DNA from: Oceanospirillaceae bacterium ASP10-02a | GTDB taxonomy: Bacteria; Pseudomonadota; Gammaproteobacteria; Pseudomonadales; Balneatricaceae | Reading direction: 5' to 3' | Assembly: GCA_905182035.1 (NCBI GenBank) | Contig: CAJIZL010000028.1 | Span: 1 to 61,949, forward strand | DNA: 61,949 nt | Shown: in pieces, positions 43,043-51,025 of the stretch | Position numbering within the stretch: the stretch's first letter is position 1 | Layout of the letters: each line of letters opens with the position of its first letter | Made by a program: the position numbers and the translations under genes | The notes under the pieces: generated by a model | The model's input: the letters and a program-made list of their open reading frames with translations, nothing else | The model's database searches: none | Told to the model about the DNA's origin: nothing

Positions 43043-43900
43043 ATGAAAAGCATCTATTACCTCACCCTATTGTGGACATTATCTTTTTCAGCATTGTCTA
43101 CCTCAACAGTACTAACAACGATGGAAGATAAGGCCATATCCCGTGGTGAATATGTGTTTGATCTAGGTGGCTGTGCCTCCTGCCATACCAAGGACCAGTC
43201 CCTTGCAGGTGGAGTAGAGTTGGTCACTCCATTCGGGACCTTTTATGGCCCTAATATTAGTCCAGATTTCCAATATGGTATTGGTGGCTGGACTGATAAT
43301 GAGTTTATCAAAGCCATGCGTGAGGGTGTTAGCCCTGAGGGGGAGCATTATTATCCAGCATTTCCATATACATCATATATCAATATGTCAAAGCAGGATT
43401 TAATTGATCTTAAAGCGTATTTAGATGCACAAGACCCTGTCTCTGAGTCCTCATTGTCTCACGCGGTAAGCTTCCCCTTTAACCAACGTGGACTGTTAGG
43501 CTTATGGAAGAGTATCAATACTACCGAACCATGGGCGCCAGATCCTAATCAAGATGCTAATTGGAATAGAGGGAGTTACCTCGCTAACGGGCCTGGTCAT
43601 TGTACTCAGTGTCACACCCCTAGAAATCTTATTGGAGGGCTAAAAAGCAGCACTGGAATGGTGGGTAACGAGCAAGGCCCAGAGGGGGAAAATGTACCAC
43701 CGTTACTAGATGTTAATAAATTAGCTTTTGGCAATTGGAGTGAAGAAGATATTGCTTTCGCGTTGGAAATTGGGATGACGCCAGAAGGTGATTTTCTGGG
43801 TGGCAGTATGAGCCATGTGCTTGAAAATACCACAGGTAAAATGACGGCAGAGGATATACAGGCGATTTCAGAATACTTGTATTCATTGAACAACCCTTGA
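43043..43900 (+). CDS. Diheme c-type cytochrome
   Basis: About 285 residues from ATG 43043, with a GTG alternative at 43034 overlapping the previous stop. It has a signal sequence, then heme sites CASCH (about 47-51) and CTQCH (about 192-196). The segments RGEYVFDLGGCASCHT, PFGTFYGPNISPD-x-QYGIGGW and AFPYTSYINMSKQDLIDLKAYL resemble the cytochrome c subunit of membrane alcohol/gluconate dehydrogenases, here with two hemes rather than three. No dehydrogenase subunit is nearby. The stop lies within the MerR-type promoter. Confidence 0.88.
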   Translation: MKSIYYLTLLWTLSFSALSTSTVLTTMEDKAISRGEYVFDLGGCASCHTKDQSLAGGVELVTPFGTFYGPNISPDFQYGIGGWTDNEFIKAMREGVSPEGEHYYPAFPYTSYINMSKQDLIDLKAYLDAQDPVSESSLSHAVSFPFNQRGLLGLWKSINTTEPWAPDPNQDANWNRGSYLANGPGHCTQCHTPRNLIGGLKSSTGMVGNEQGPEGENVPPLLDVNKLAFGNWSEEDIAFALEIGMTPEGDFLGGSMSHVLENTTGKMTAEDIQAISEYLYSLNNP

Positions 43901-43928
43901 CCTATGTGTAACACTTAGGTTTTATAGT
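43897..43928 (+). promoter_or_regulatory. MerR-type promoter-operator for the MerR and copA genes
   Basis: TTGACC at 43897-43902 and TATAGT at 43923-43928 are separated by 20 bp, the overlong spacer that MerR proteins need. Within the spacer a 21-bp near-perfect dyad (ACCTA-x-GTGT-x-ACAC-x-TAGGT, 43900-43920) forms the operator. The -35 overlaps the diheme cytochrome stop codon. The promoter would drive the MerR gene and copA, with metal-induced activation by underwinding. Confidence 0.88.
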
Positions 43929-43973
43929 GTAGTTCTAAGCTATATGCTCACGGGTAACTGTAGGAGACAGTGT

Positions 43974-44408
43974 ATGAAAACTGTAAGTCAGCTCGCCAAA
44001 ACAGCGCAGGTGAGCGCCGAAACCGTGCGTTATTACAGCCGTTTGGGGCTGTTAAAAGCGCAACGGGATGCCCATAACGGCTACCAGCTATTTGACCAAG
44101 ATGCAGTGCAAAGACTGGTCTTTATTAGCCAGTCTCGGTCTTTGGGTTTTAGCTTAAAAGATATACAGGGTATCTTGCAACATACGACTAAAGGCGACTC
44201 CCCCTGCCCTATGGTGAGAGATATGCTACGTCAACGGGTACCACTGGTAGCGGCAAAAATACGCTTTCTAGAAGAACAAATGGCACGCATGCAGCTAGCT
44301 TTGGAACAATGGCAAACTATGCCCGACGGCGTCCCTGATGGGCATCATATTTGCCACCTTATTGAAGATTGGAACACGCCAACAATGGAGGTTAACAGCC
44401 ATGACTAA
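43974..44408 (+). CDS. MerR-family metal-responsive regulator
   Basis: A 144-residue regulator. The helix-turn-helix (MKTVSQLAKTAQVSAETVRYYSRLGLL) opens it, and a dimerisation helix follows. Metal-binding Cys occur at SPCPM (about 92) and near the C-terminus in HICHLIE. Copper sensors of this type (CueR) usually have C-x7-C, and this spacing is wider, so copper, zinc or cadmium could be the inducer. The next gene, copA, argues for copper, though the sequence alone does not decide. Its stop overlaps the copA start by 8 bp. Confidence 0.85.
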   Translation: MKTVSQLAKTAQVSAETVRYYSRLGLLKAQRDAHNGYQLFDQDAVQRLVFISQSRSLGFSLKDIQGILQHTTKGDSPCPMVRDMLRQRVPLVAAKIRFLEEQMARMQLALEQWQTMPDGVPDGHHICHLIEDWNTPTMEVNSHD

Positions 44409-46647
44409 TGCCGTACAAGACAAGATCACACAATTATCCCTGTCTGGAGTGACTTGTGCTGGCTGCGTGGGGCATATTGAAAAGGCGCTTAACCAAGCCC
44501 CCGGTGTAGTGGCTGCGCAGGTGAACCTTGCTAGCCGAACTGCAGAAGTTAGTGGTGGAGACGTTCAGCAGCTTATCAAAGCTGTGCAAGATGCAGGTTA
44601 TGGCGCGAGGCTGATAGAAGACCCTGCCCTAGCTGAGGAACAACAAACCAATGAATTAGGTCAACTTTTGAAGAGCCGGTCTTGGCATGCTGCTTTAGGT
44701 GTTGGTTTAGGTGTTGGTTTGATGTTATTTGGTATGGAGATCGCTGATCCGTTTGTACTCCGTGCTGTTGGCTGGCTTACCCTGGCAATAATGTTAATGA
44801 CGGGTGAGCATTTTTATAAGAGTGGCTTTAAGGCACTGAAGACAGGCCATGCCAACATGGATACTTTGATCGCTATAGGGACCAGTGCCGCTTGGCTGTA
44901 TTCTATCTTGGTGGTTTATCGGCCAAACATGTTCCCAGAGGCTGCTCGGGGGGTTTATTTTGAAGCCGCTGTAATGATTATTGGCTTAGTTAACCTAGGC
45001 CAAGTGTTAGAGATGCGTGCACGCATTAAAACCCAATCTAGCCTTAAAAACTTGCTTGGCCTCCGGCCCAACCATGCCTGTTTGGTGGGATCAAGAGGCG
45101 CAGTGATGGATGCTGAGGTGCAGGTTAATATTATCCAAGTTAAAGTGGGAGACTTGTTACGTATTAAACCAGGGGAACGGGTGCCGGTGGATGGCAGGGT
45201 CACCCAAGGTGAGAGCTACTTTGATGAAGCTATGCTTACCGGTGAGCCTATGCCAGCAATCAAACGACTAGGTGACGAATTGGTGGCTGGTAGCATTAAT
45301 GGCCAAGGCAGTGTGATATATGAAGTCACGCGTGTGGGCCGAGACACCGCCTTAGCTCGCATTGTTGAGATGGTTAGGCAAGCGCAAAATAGTAAACCGC
45401 CTATTAGCCAGTTAGCAGATAAAGTGGCTACGATTTTTGTGCCTGTGGTGATCGTTATCGCCATGATAACAGCGTTATTATGGTACTTTTTTGGCCCTCA
45501 ACCTGTCCTTACTTATAGTTTTGTCAGCGCCGTATCGGTGCTTATTATTGCCTGCCCATGCGCCTTGGGTTTGGCTACACCCATTTCAGTAATGATTGGT
45601 GTGGGTAAAGCCGCACAAATGGGGGTGTTGGTGCGTAATGCCGAAGCGCTGCAACAAGCCAGTAATATCGATTGGGTGGTGCTGGACAAAACCGGTACCA
45701 TAACCCAGGGTCATCCCAGCGTTGAAGATTATGCCATCTTTAATGGTGCGGATGAGGTGCAAAGTTTAGCTATTGCCGAAACTATAGAACAAGCATCTGA
45801 GCACCCTATTGCCTTGGCGATTGTGGCATATTGTCAGCAGCAGCAATCGCTTAAAGACCCAGACTCATCCTTTGCAGCGCCAACTGCCAAACACTTTACT
45901 TCTGTACAGGGCATGGGTGTGATCAGTGGTGACTTTATCATGGGTAGTGTGAAGCTAATGCAGGCTCATAAGGTTGATTTAAGCATTGCAAAAGGTTGGT
46001 TAAGGGTACAGAAGCACGCTGCTAGAAGTTTAGTATTACTGGCTCATAAAGGTGAATTGATATCGGCATTCGCCCTTGAAGATGCTTTGAAGCAAGACAG
46101 TGTGAAAGCTGTAAAACGGCTTAAAGCCCAGGGCATAAAGGTAATGATGTTAACGGGAGACAACCAAGCAACAGCACAAAGGGTGGCTAGTTTGGTGGCT
46201 GTGGACGACTATGCTGCAGAACTCATGCCTGAGGACAAACTAAATAACATCAAACAACTACAGGACCAAGGCTATGTGGTGGCCATGGTGGGCGATGGCA
46301 TTAATGATGCGCCGGCCTTAAGCCAAGCTAATGTGGGTGTTGCTATGGGTCAGGGCACTGATGTGGCGATTGAGAGTGCAGATCTATGTTTACTCAACAG
46401 TTCATTGCATGGTGTGGCAGATGCCATTGAATTGAGTCACGCTACTTTACGTAATATTAAACAAAACTTGTGGGGCGCCTTTACTTATAACACCTTGGGC
46501 ATTCCTATTGCTGCAGGTGTGCTATTTCCACTCACGGGCATGTTACTCAGTCCCATGCTAGCAGCCTTGGCTATGTCCTTGTCATCGCTTACTGTGGTAA
46601 TTAACGCTAACCGCTTGCGTTTGTTTAAGCCTAGCCCCCGCAACTAG
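44401..46647 (+). CDS. copA: Copper-exporting P1B-type ATPase CopA
   Basis: A 748-residue inner-membrane pump moving Cu(I) out of the cytoplasm. It has one N-terminal heavy-metal domain (CAGC at 19-22), six to eight membrane segments, CPCALG (about 384), DKTGT with the phosphorylated Asp (about 429), TGDNQATA, and GDGINDAP (about 630). Copper transporters of this family have CPC in helix 6, as here. I start at ATG 44401 as the HMA domain follows at once; an ATG at 44338 would lie within the MerR gene. Regulated by the MerR protein upstream. Confidence 0.93.
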   Translation: MTNAVQDKITQLSLSGVTCAGCVGHIEKALNQAPGVVAAQVNLASRTAEVSGGDVQQLIKAVQDAGYGARLIEDPALAEEQQTNELGQLLKSRSWHAALGVGLGVGLMLFGMEIADPFVLRAVGWLTLAIMLMTGEHFYKSGFKALKTGHANMDTLIAIGTSAAWLYSILVVYRPNMFPEAARGVYFEAAVMIIGLVNLGQVLEMRARIKTQSSLKNLLGLRPNHACLVGSRGAVMDAEVQVNIIQVKVGDLLRIKPGERVPVDGRVTQGESYFDEAMLTGEPMPAIKRLGDELVAGSINGQGSVIYEVTRVGRDTALARIVEMVRQAQNSKPPISQLADKVATIFVPVVIVIAMITALLWYFFGPQPVLTYSFVSAVSVLIIACPCALGLATPISVMIGVGKAAQMGVLVRNAEALQQASNIDWVVLDKTGTITQGHPSVEDYAIFNGADEVQSLAIAETIEQASEHPIALAIVAYCQQQQSLKDPDSSFAAPTAKHFTSVQGMGVISGDFIMGSVKLMQAHKVDLSIAKGWLRVQKHAARSLVLLAHKGELISAFALEDALKQDSVKAVKRLKAQGIKVMMLTGDNQATAQRVASLVAVDDYAAELMPEDKLNNIKQLQDQGYVVAMVGDGINDAPALSQANVGVAMGQGTDVAIESADLCLLNSSLHGVADAIELSHATLRNIKQNLWGAFTYNTLGIPIAAGVLFPLTGMLLSPMLAALAMSLSSLTVVINANRLRLFKPSPRN

Positions 46648-47556
46648 TTAAAATATTTGTGGTTGGGGGTGACGACGGCGGGCGCCGATGGCTTGTACCA
46701 TAACGCCGAGCATGATGATGCTACCACCGACTAACGTCCAATTACCTGGGTGCTCATTAAATAAAAACCACACCCAAATAGGGCTCAAGATGACTTCGAG
46801 CATAGTTAGTAAAGTCAGTTCCGCTGCAGGTACGTGTTTTGACCCAGAGATAAACAACACCAAGGCCAACCCCATTTGAAAACACCCTAGGGCTAGACAT
46901 ATACCAAGGTCTGCCCAACTTATGGCAAAATCATCAATGGCAAGGGCCGCCACTAACATAGAAAAAAAGCTAGCAATCACGACAGCAGGTAACATATCGC
47001 TACCTTTGCCACGGCGCATGATCACGCTAAAGGCAGCGTAACAAACGGCCATCATTAGAGCAAAAGCCATGCCAATGATGCCGTCTCCACTCAGGGCATG
47101 GCCCACCATGACGCTGACCCCAACACTAGTGAGAGCAATGGCGACCCAGGTACGTTTTTTGACACGCTCACCGAGGATAAGCCAGCCAAGCAAGGCAGCT
47201 ATAAAAGGTGATGAGCTCAATACGAAGGTCACATTCGCCACGCTGGTGTGAAGCAAAGCAAAAATGTTGCCAAAAAATGAAGCACCCATAAAAAGGCCCG
47301 CCAACACGCTAAGTTTATTAGTGCGCTTTAAAGGTGTGACAAGGTCGCCTTTATTGCGCCAAGCCATCACCATAAATATGGTGAGAACTAAGCTAATGGA
47401 ACGAAAAAATACGATATGCCAGCCTGATGCTTCACTGATATAGCGTACGCCAACACCAGCCGTGCTCCACAATAGGCCACATAATATGACCATGATGGCG
47501 CTGTTGCGATACAGGTGGTTAGGTGTTGTTGTATGGGGTGTGGCTAGCTGAGTCAT
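46648..47556 (-). CDS. EamA/DMT-family transporter
   Basis: A 302-residue membrane protein with ten hydrophobic segments in two EamA repeats (about 18-145 and 155-290). Motifs include GVRYISEASGWHIVFFRS and FLLSSSPFIAALLGWLILGERV. Substrate unknown; family members export amino acids or metabolites. The start at ATG 47556 overlaps the cytochrome stop by ATGA; an upstream in-frame start at 47574 adds six residues. It lies convergent to copA with no gap. Confidence 0.88.
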   Translation of the reverse strand: MTQLATPHTTTPNHLYRNSAIMVILCGLLWSTAGVGVRYISEASGWHIVFFRSISLVLTIFMVMAWRNKGDLVTPLKRTNKLSVLAGLFMGASFFGNIFALLHTSVANVTFVLSSSPFIAALLGWLILGERVKKRTWVAIALTSVGVSVMVGHALSGDGIIGMAFALMMAVCYAAFSVIMRRGKGSDMLPAVVIASFFSMLVAALAIDDFAISWADLGICLALGCFQMGLALVLFISGSKHVPAAELTLLTMLEVILSPIWVWFLFNEHPGNWTLVGGSIIMLGVMVQAIGARRRHPQPQIF

Positions 47557-47975
47557 GGATTTGCCTTCGACCAAGCTGTGTAGATTGTGGTTGGCCAGCG
47601 GCTTTGAACTGAGGCCAAAATAGCCATAATTTCTTCTTCGGTAAGTGTGTCTTTCCAGGCTGGCATGGTGCCGCGACCTTGAGTAACTGTTTGGGTTAGA
47701 TCAGCTAAAGAATGATGCCAAGCATGGCCACTGCCATTTAAAGGTGGTGCTGGGCGGTTACCATTACTATCAAGTTGCGTCCAATTTTCTGCACCTTGAG
47801 CCTGGGTTCCATGGCACCCTGCACAATGGTCTAAATATAAAATCTGACCTTGGCTTACCTGGCCTGGGCTATACCATATATTAGAGCTATTTTGTTTGGC
47901 TAAATAGGTATACGTACTTATTATGGCAACCAGCGCTAAGCAGGTGATTAATAGTAAATTTTGAGTCCTACTCAT
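47553..47975 (-). CDS. Mono-heme c-type cytochrome, paralogue of the one at 41596
   Basis: A 140-residue protein anchored by an N-terminal helix (NLLLITCLALVAIISTYTYLA). The heme site is CAGCH (about 52-56), and the region GAENWTQLDSNGNRPAPPLNGSGHAWHHSLADL matches the cytochrome at 41596-42045 almost motif for motif. It is on the opposite strand on the far side of copA. It forms an operon with the EamA transporter. The pair of paralogues frames the metal region. Confidence 0.88.
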   Translation of the reverse strand: MSRTQNLLLITCLALVAIISTYTYLAKQNSSNIWYSPGQVSQGQILYLDHCAGCHGTQAQGAENWTQLDSNGNRPAPPLNGSGHAWHHSLADLTQTVTQGRGTMPAWKDTLTEEEIMAILASVQSRWPTTIYTAWSKANP

Positions 47976-48131
47976 GGGTCAGAACCTATTGATAAATTCA
48001 TGTCGCCGCACTATATACCAAGCCGATGATCACGGTCTATGTTTGGTGTACTGATTAATTGTTCTGGGAAGGGAATTATTTTATAATTTTGCACTCTTAG
48101 CCCCATTATCGCTCACATTTGGCCCTTATAG

Positions 48132-48539
48132 ATGGCAAACGTCTCATCCCTGTTAAAACTTGTTAAGCTAGTGCTACGTTTTTTGGTAAGCGGTGGCATT
48201 GCTACGGCGGTCCATTGGGCCACGTTATGGGGTTTAATTAATCTGCACATAGAGGCAGTGTTGGCTTCGAGCATTGGTGCTTTTGTAGGTGCTATTGTGA
48301 ACTATGTTTTACAGTATTTTTTCACCTTCAAAACTAAGCGCCAACATAAACAAGCGCTGTTGGCTTATATTCCAACTGTGGCAGTTAGTTGGTTGTTGAA
48401 TTTAGCGCTGTTCTATAGCCTTTACGGTGGGTTATTTCCAGAGCCATTGATGGCCCAAGTGGTGACCACAGCCGTAGTCATGGTAGTTAATTTTCTGTTA
48501 TATAAAAAGGTAGTGTTTCGTGCAAAATCAGACACCTAG
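48132..48539 (+). CDS. GtrA-family membrane protein
   Basis: A 135-residue protein with four membrane segments (FLVSGGIATAVHWATLWGLI, a central pair, and MVVNFLLYKKVVF at the end). GtrA proteins flip polyprenyl-phosphate-linked sugars across the membrane for glycosylation of lipopolysaccharide or proteins. The neighbours encode a GtrB/DPM-type glycosyltransferase and an ArnT-like transferase, so a lipid-linked sugar relay is the natural reading. It overlaps the next gene by 20 bp. Confidence 0.88.
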   Translation: MANVSSLLKLVKLVLRFLVSGGIATAVHWATLWGLINLHIEAVLASSIGAFVGAIVNYVLQYFFTFKTKRQHKQALLAYIPTVAVSWLLNLALFYSLYGGLFPEPLMAQVVTTAVVMVVNFLLYKKVVFRAKSDT

Positions 48540-49569
48540 TCAAGCAGCTAGAGCAACTTCAACCGGCGTGACACCGATGATTTCTCTGGTAATTCCTGTG
48601 TATAACGAAATGGAAGTGTTGCCACTGTTATTTGAGCGAGTAAGAAAAGTTATGCATGACATTAACTTAGATTACGAAATGGTGATGGTGGACGATGGTA
48701 GTAAGGATGCTAGTGCCAATTACCTGATCCAACAAACGCAAGATGACGAATGCGTAAAGGCTGTTATCTTATCCCGCAACTTTGGTAAAGAAGCTGCTTT
48801 GTCTGCTGGTTTAGAGCAAGCTCTGGGTGAAGCCATTATCGTGCTCGATGCAGATTTACAAAATCCTCCAGAGTTAATTCCCGAAATGCTAGAACAGTGG
48901 CGTGCTGGGGCTGATATCGTGGCCATGAAACGGCGTGATCGAGAGGGTGAGTCGTGGGTCAAAAAATTGGGCTCTTTCATTTACTATCGCATCATGAACC
49001 GTATTACAGGCTCTATGAATATCCCAGAGGATACGGGAGATTTTCGGCTTATGAGCCGCAGATCACTAGATTCCCTTAACCGATTACCAGAACGAAATCG
49101 ATACATGAAAGGCTTATTTGCTTGGGTAGGTTATCCCACTCATGTAATGGAGTATGATGTGGCAGATCGTGCTGCAGGCGAAACCAAGTGGAACTATTTC
49201 AACTTATTTGGCTTGGCCTTTGAAGGTATTACGTCTTTTTCTGTCGTGCCACTCAGGGCTATGGTGCTGTTGGGGCTAGTTACAGCCGCATTAGGTGGCT
49301 TCTATGGAGCTTGGATAGTCGTTGAAGCGCTCGTTTTTGGCAATGACTCAGCTGGGTTTCCAACAATTATCGCCATGATTACTTTTTTAGGGGGTGTGCA
49401 GTTGCTCTCTATAGGTGTGTTGGGGGAATACGTTGGCAAAACGTATTTCGAGGCCAAGCAGCGGCCACTATTTATTATTCAAGATGTGGTGCAAAAGTCA
49501 GCTCAAAGAGCTAACAATCACACCCCTACAGCAGCAGAAGGAACCCCAGTTAATGTTACAACGGACTAA
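48520..49569 (+). CDS. GT2-family polyprenyl-phosphate glycosyltransferase (GtrB/ArnC-like)
   Basis: A 349-residue membrane-anchored transferase. The GT2 fold shows SLVIPVYNEMEVLPLLFERV, VMVDDGSKDAS, SRNFGKEAALSAGLEQALG and the metal-binding DADLQNPPELIPEML. Two C-terminal helices (about 235-260 and 275-300) anchor it. It loads a sugar from UDP or GDP onto polyprenyl phosphate. The start is GTG at 48520 inside the GtrA gene. It overlaps the ArnT-like gene by 17 bp. Confidence 0.9.
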   Translation: MQNQTPSQAARATSTGVTPMISLVIPVYNEMEVLPLLFERVRKVMHDINLDYEMVMVDDGSKDASANYLIQQTQDDECVKAVILSRNFGKEAALSAGLEQALGEAIIVLDADLQNPPELIPEMLEQWRAGADIVAMKRRDREGESWVKKLGSFIYYRIMNRITGSMNIPEDTGDFRLMSRRSLDSLNRLPERNRYMKGLFAWVGYPTHVMEYDVADRAAGETKWNYFNLFGLAFEGITSFSVVPLRAMVLLGLVTAALGGFYGAWIVVEALVFGNDSAGFPTIIAMITFLGGVQLLSIGVLGEYVGKTYFEAKQRPLFIIQDVVQKSAQRANNHTPTAAEGTPVNVTTD

Positions 49570-51004
49570 TCTTATTTGGTTATTAGGCGTCTTGTTATTG
49601 GTGCGTGTTATAGCCATGGTGGTGGTGCCATTTGCTGATACTACAGAGCCTAGGTACGCCGAAATTGCCCGTTTAATGATGACAACCAATGATTGGATTA
49701 CTCCATGGTTTGAGCCAGGGGTACCTTTTTGGGGCAAACCTCCCTTGTCTTTCTGGGCCCAAGCTATCTCGTTCAAATTATTTGGCATCAACGAATTTGC
49801 TGGTCGTTTACCTGCATTGTTGGCGTTTCTAGCCACTGCTTGGATGCTTTGGCGTCTTGCTGTGGGTGTTGTTAATACCCAGGTAGCCGCAGCTAGTTTA
49901 GTGGTGTATGGCGGGATGGTGCTTACCTTTGTAGCGGCTGGTACAGTGATGACAGACCCATACTTATCTTTGGGTACCACATGGGCCATGGTGGGGTTTT
50001 ATTTAGCACCTAAGGAAAATGTGTGGTATTGGCGGTATGGGTTTTTTATTGGTTTAGGTATTGGCTTGTTGGCCAAAGGCCCGTTGGCATTAGTGATTAG
50101 TGGCGCACCTATAGCTGTATGGGTGTTACTGCAAGGTAAACTCATGTTTTATTTGCGGTCTATGCCTTGGATTCGGGGCACTTTATTAACCTTAGTTATC
50201 ACGCTGCCATGGTACATATTAGCTGAATTAAAAACCCCGGGGTTTATTAATTACTTTATTGTGGGCGAGCACTTTATGCGCTTTGTGGACCCAGGTTGGA
50301 TGGGCGATCTATATGGTCATGCCCACAAAGAACCAAAAGGTATGATCTGGTTGCATTGGTTGGGTGGCTCTGCACCCTGGGGGCCTTTGGCGCTATTATT
50401 ATTGCTAGGCCACCTGTTTAAGACAAGCTGGCGCCAAACCCTATGGCAGGCCGTTAAACAGCCAGTAGTTATCTATGTGTTGTTATGGGCTCTGGTAACA
50501 CCGGTATTTTTCACCCCTGCAGGCAATGTTATCTGGACCTATGCCCTGCCTTCTATGCCAGCCTTTGCCTTACTTATGGGTTGGGCTATGGTTAAACTTA
50601 ATAATGGCGAGAGATGGCGTCAACTTGGCTTTACCTTGGTGATGTGGTTTATGCCTGCAGCTGCGTTAGTGTTTAGTGTGGTAATTGCGAATAATAACGA
50701 TTTGATGAAAACTGAAAAACGCATTGCTGAATACGTGGCACAACAACCTCAAAACGGCGGTCACTCCAATTGGTCCAGGCTTTACTACCTTGGTTCTGAC
50801 TTAGAGTTTTCTGCGCGCTTTTATAGTCACGACAAAGCTAAACCTGTGCAGCTAGATCAGCTGGACAACTTGGCCATACAGAAACAAGGCATATTTGTGG
50901 CCGTGCCAACGGATCAATGGGAAACAACAGTAGCTCACTTTGGCACAAGGCTGCAGCCGCGTATTGAGAATATGCGCTTTAAATTAGCGTTTCTTCAACC
51001 CTAA
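49553..51004 (+). CDS. ArnT-like lipid-linked sugar transferase (GT83 family)
   Basis: A 483-residue membrane glycosyltransferase of the ArnT/PMT fold. Early motifs DTTEPRYAEIARLM carry the acidic residue needed for catalysis, GKPPLSFWAQ matches ArnT family, and about 11-13 hydrophobic segments follow. It transfers a sugar from undecaprenyl phosphate to an acceptor such as lipid A or a protein. I use ATG 49553; an earlier in-frame start lies inside the previous gene. No lipid A aminoarabinose synthesis genes are nearby, so the sugar may not be L-Ara4N. Confidence 0.88.
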   Translation: MLQRTNLIWLLGVLLLVRVIAMVVVPFADTTEPRYAEIARLMMTTNDWITPWFEPGVPFWGKPPLSFWAQAISFKLFGINEFAGRLPALLAFLATAWMLWRLAVGVVNTQVAAASLVVYGGMVLTFVAAGTVMTDPYLSLGTTWAMVGFYLAPKENVWYWRYGFFIGLGIGLLAKGPLALVISGAPIAVWVLLQGKLMFYLRSMPWIRGTLLTLVITLPWYILAELKTPGFINYFIVGEHFMRFVDPGWMGDLYGHAHKEPKGMIWLHWLGGSAPWGPLALLLLLGHLFKTSWRQTLWQAVKQPVVIYVLLWALVTPVFFTPAGNVIWTYALPSMPAFALLMGWAMVKLNNGERWRQLGFTLVMWFMPAAALVFSVVIANNNDLMKTEKRIAEYVAQQPQNGGHSNWSRLYYLGSDLEFSARFYSHDKAKPVQLDQLDNLAIQKQGIFVAVPTDQWETTVAHFGTRLQPRIENMRFKLAFLQP

Positions 51005-51025
51005 TATGCTGGGTCTGTGCAGGGT

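Noticed and set aside
43974-44408. Calling the MerR protein CueR outright
   Set aside because: The Cys spacing is not the C-x7-C of CueR, so the inducing metal is left open.
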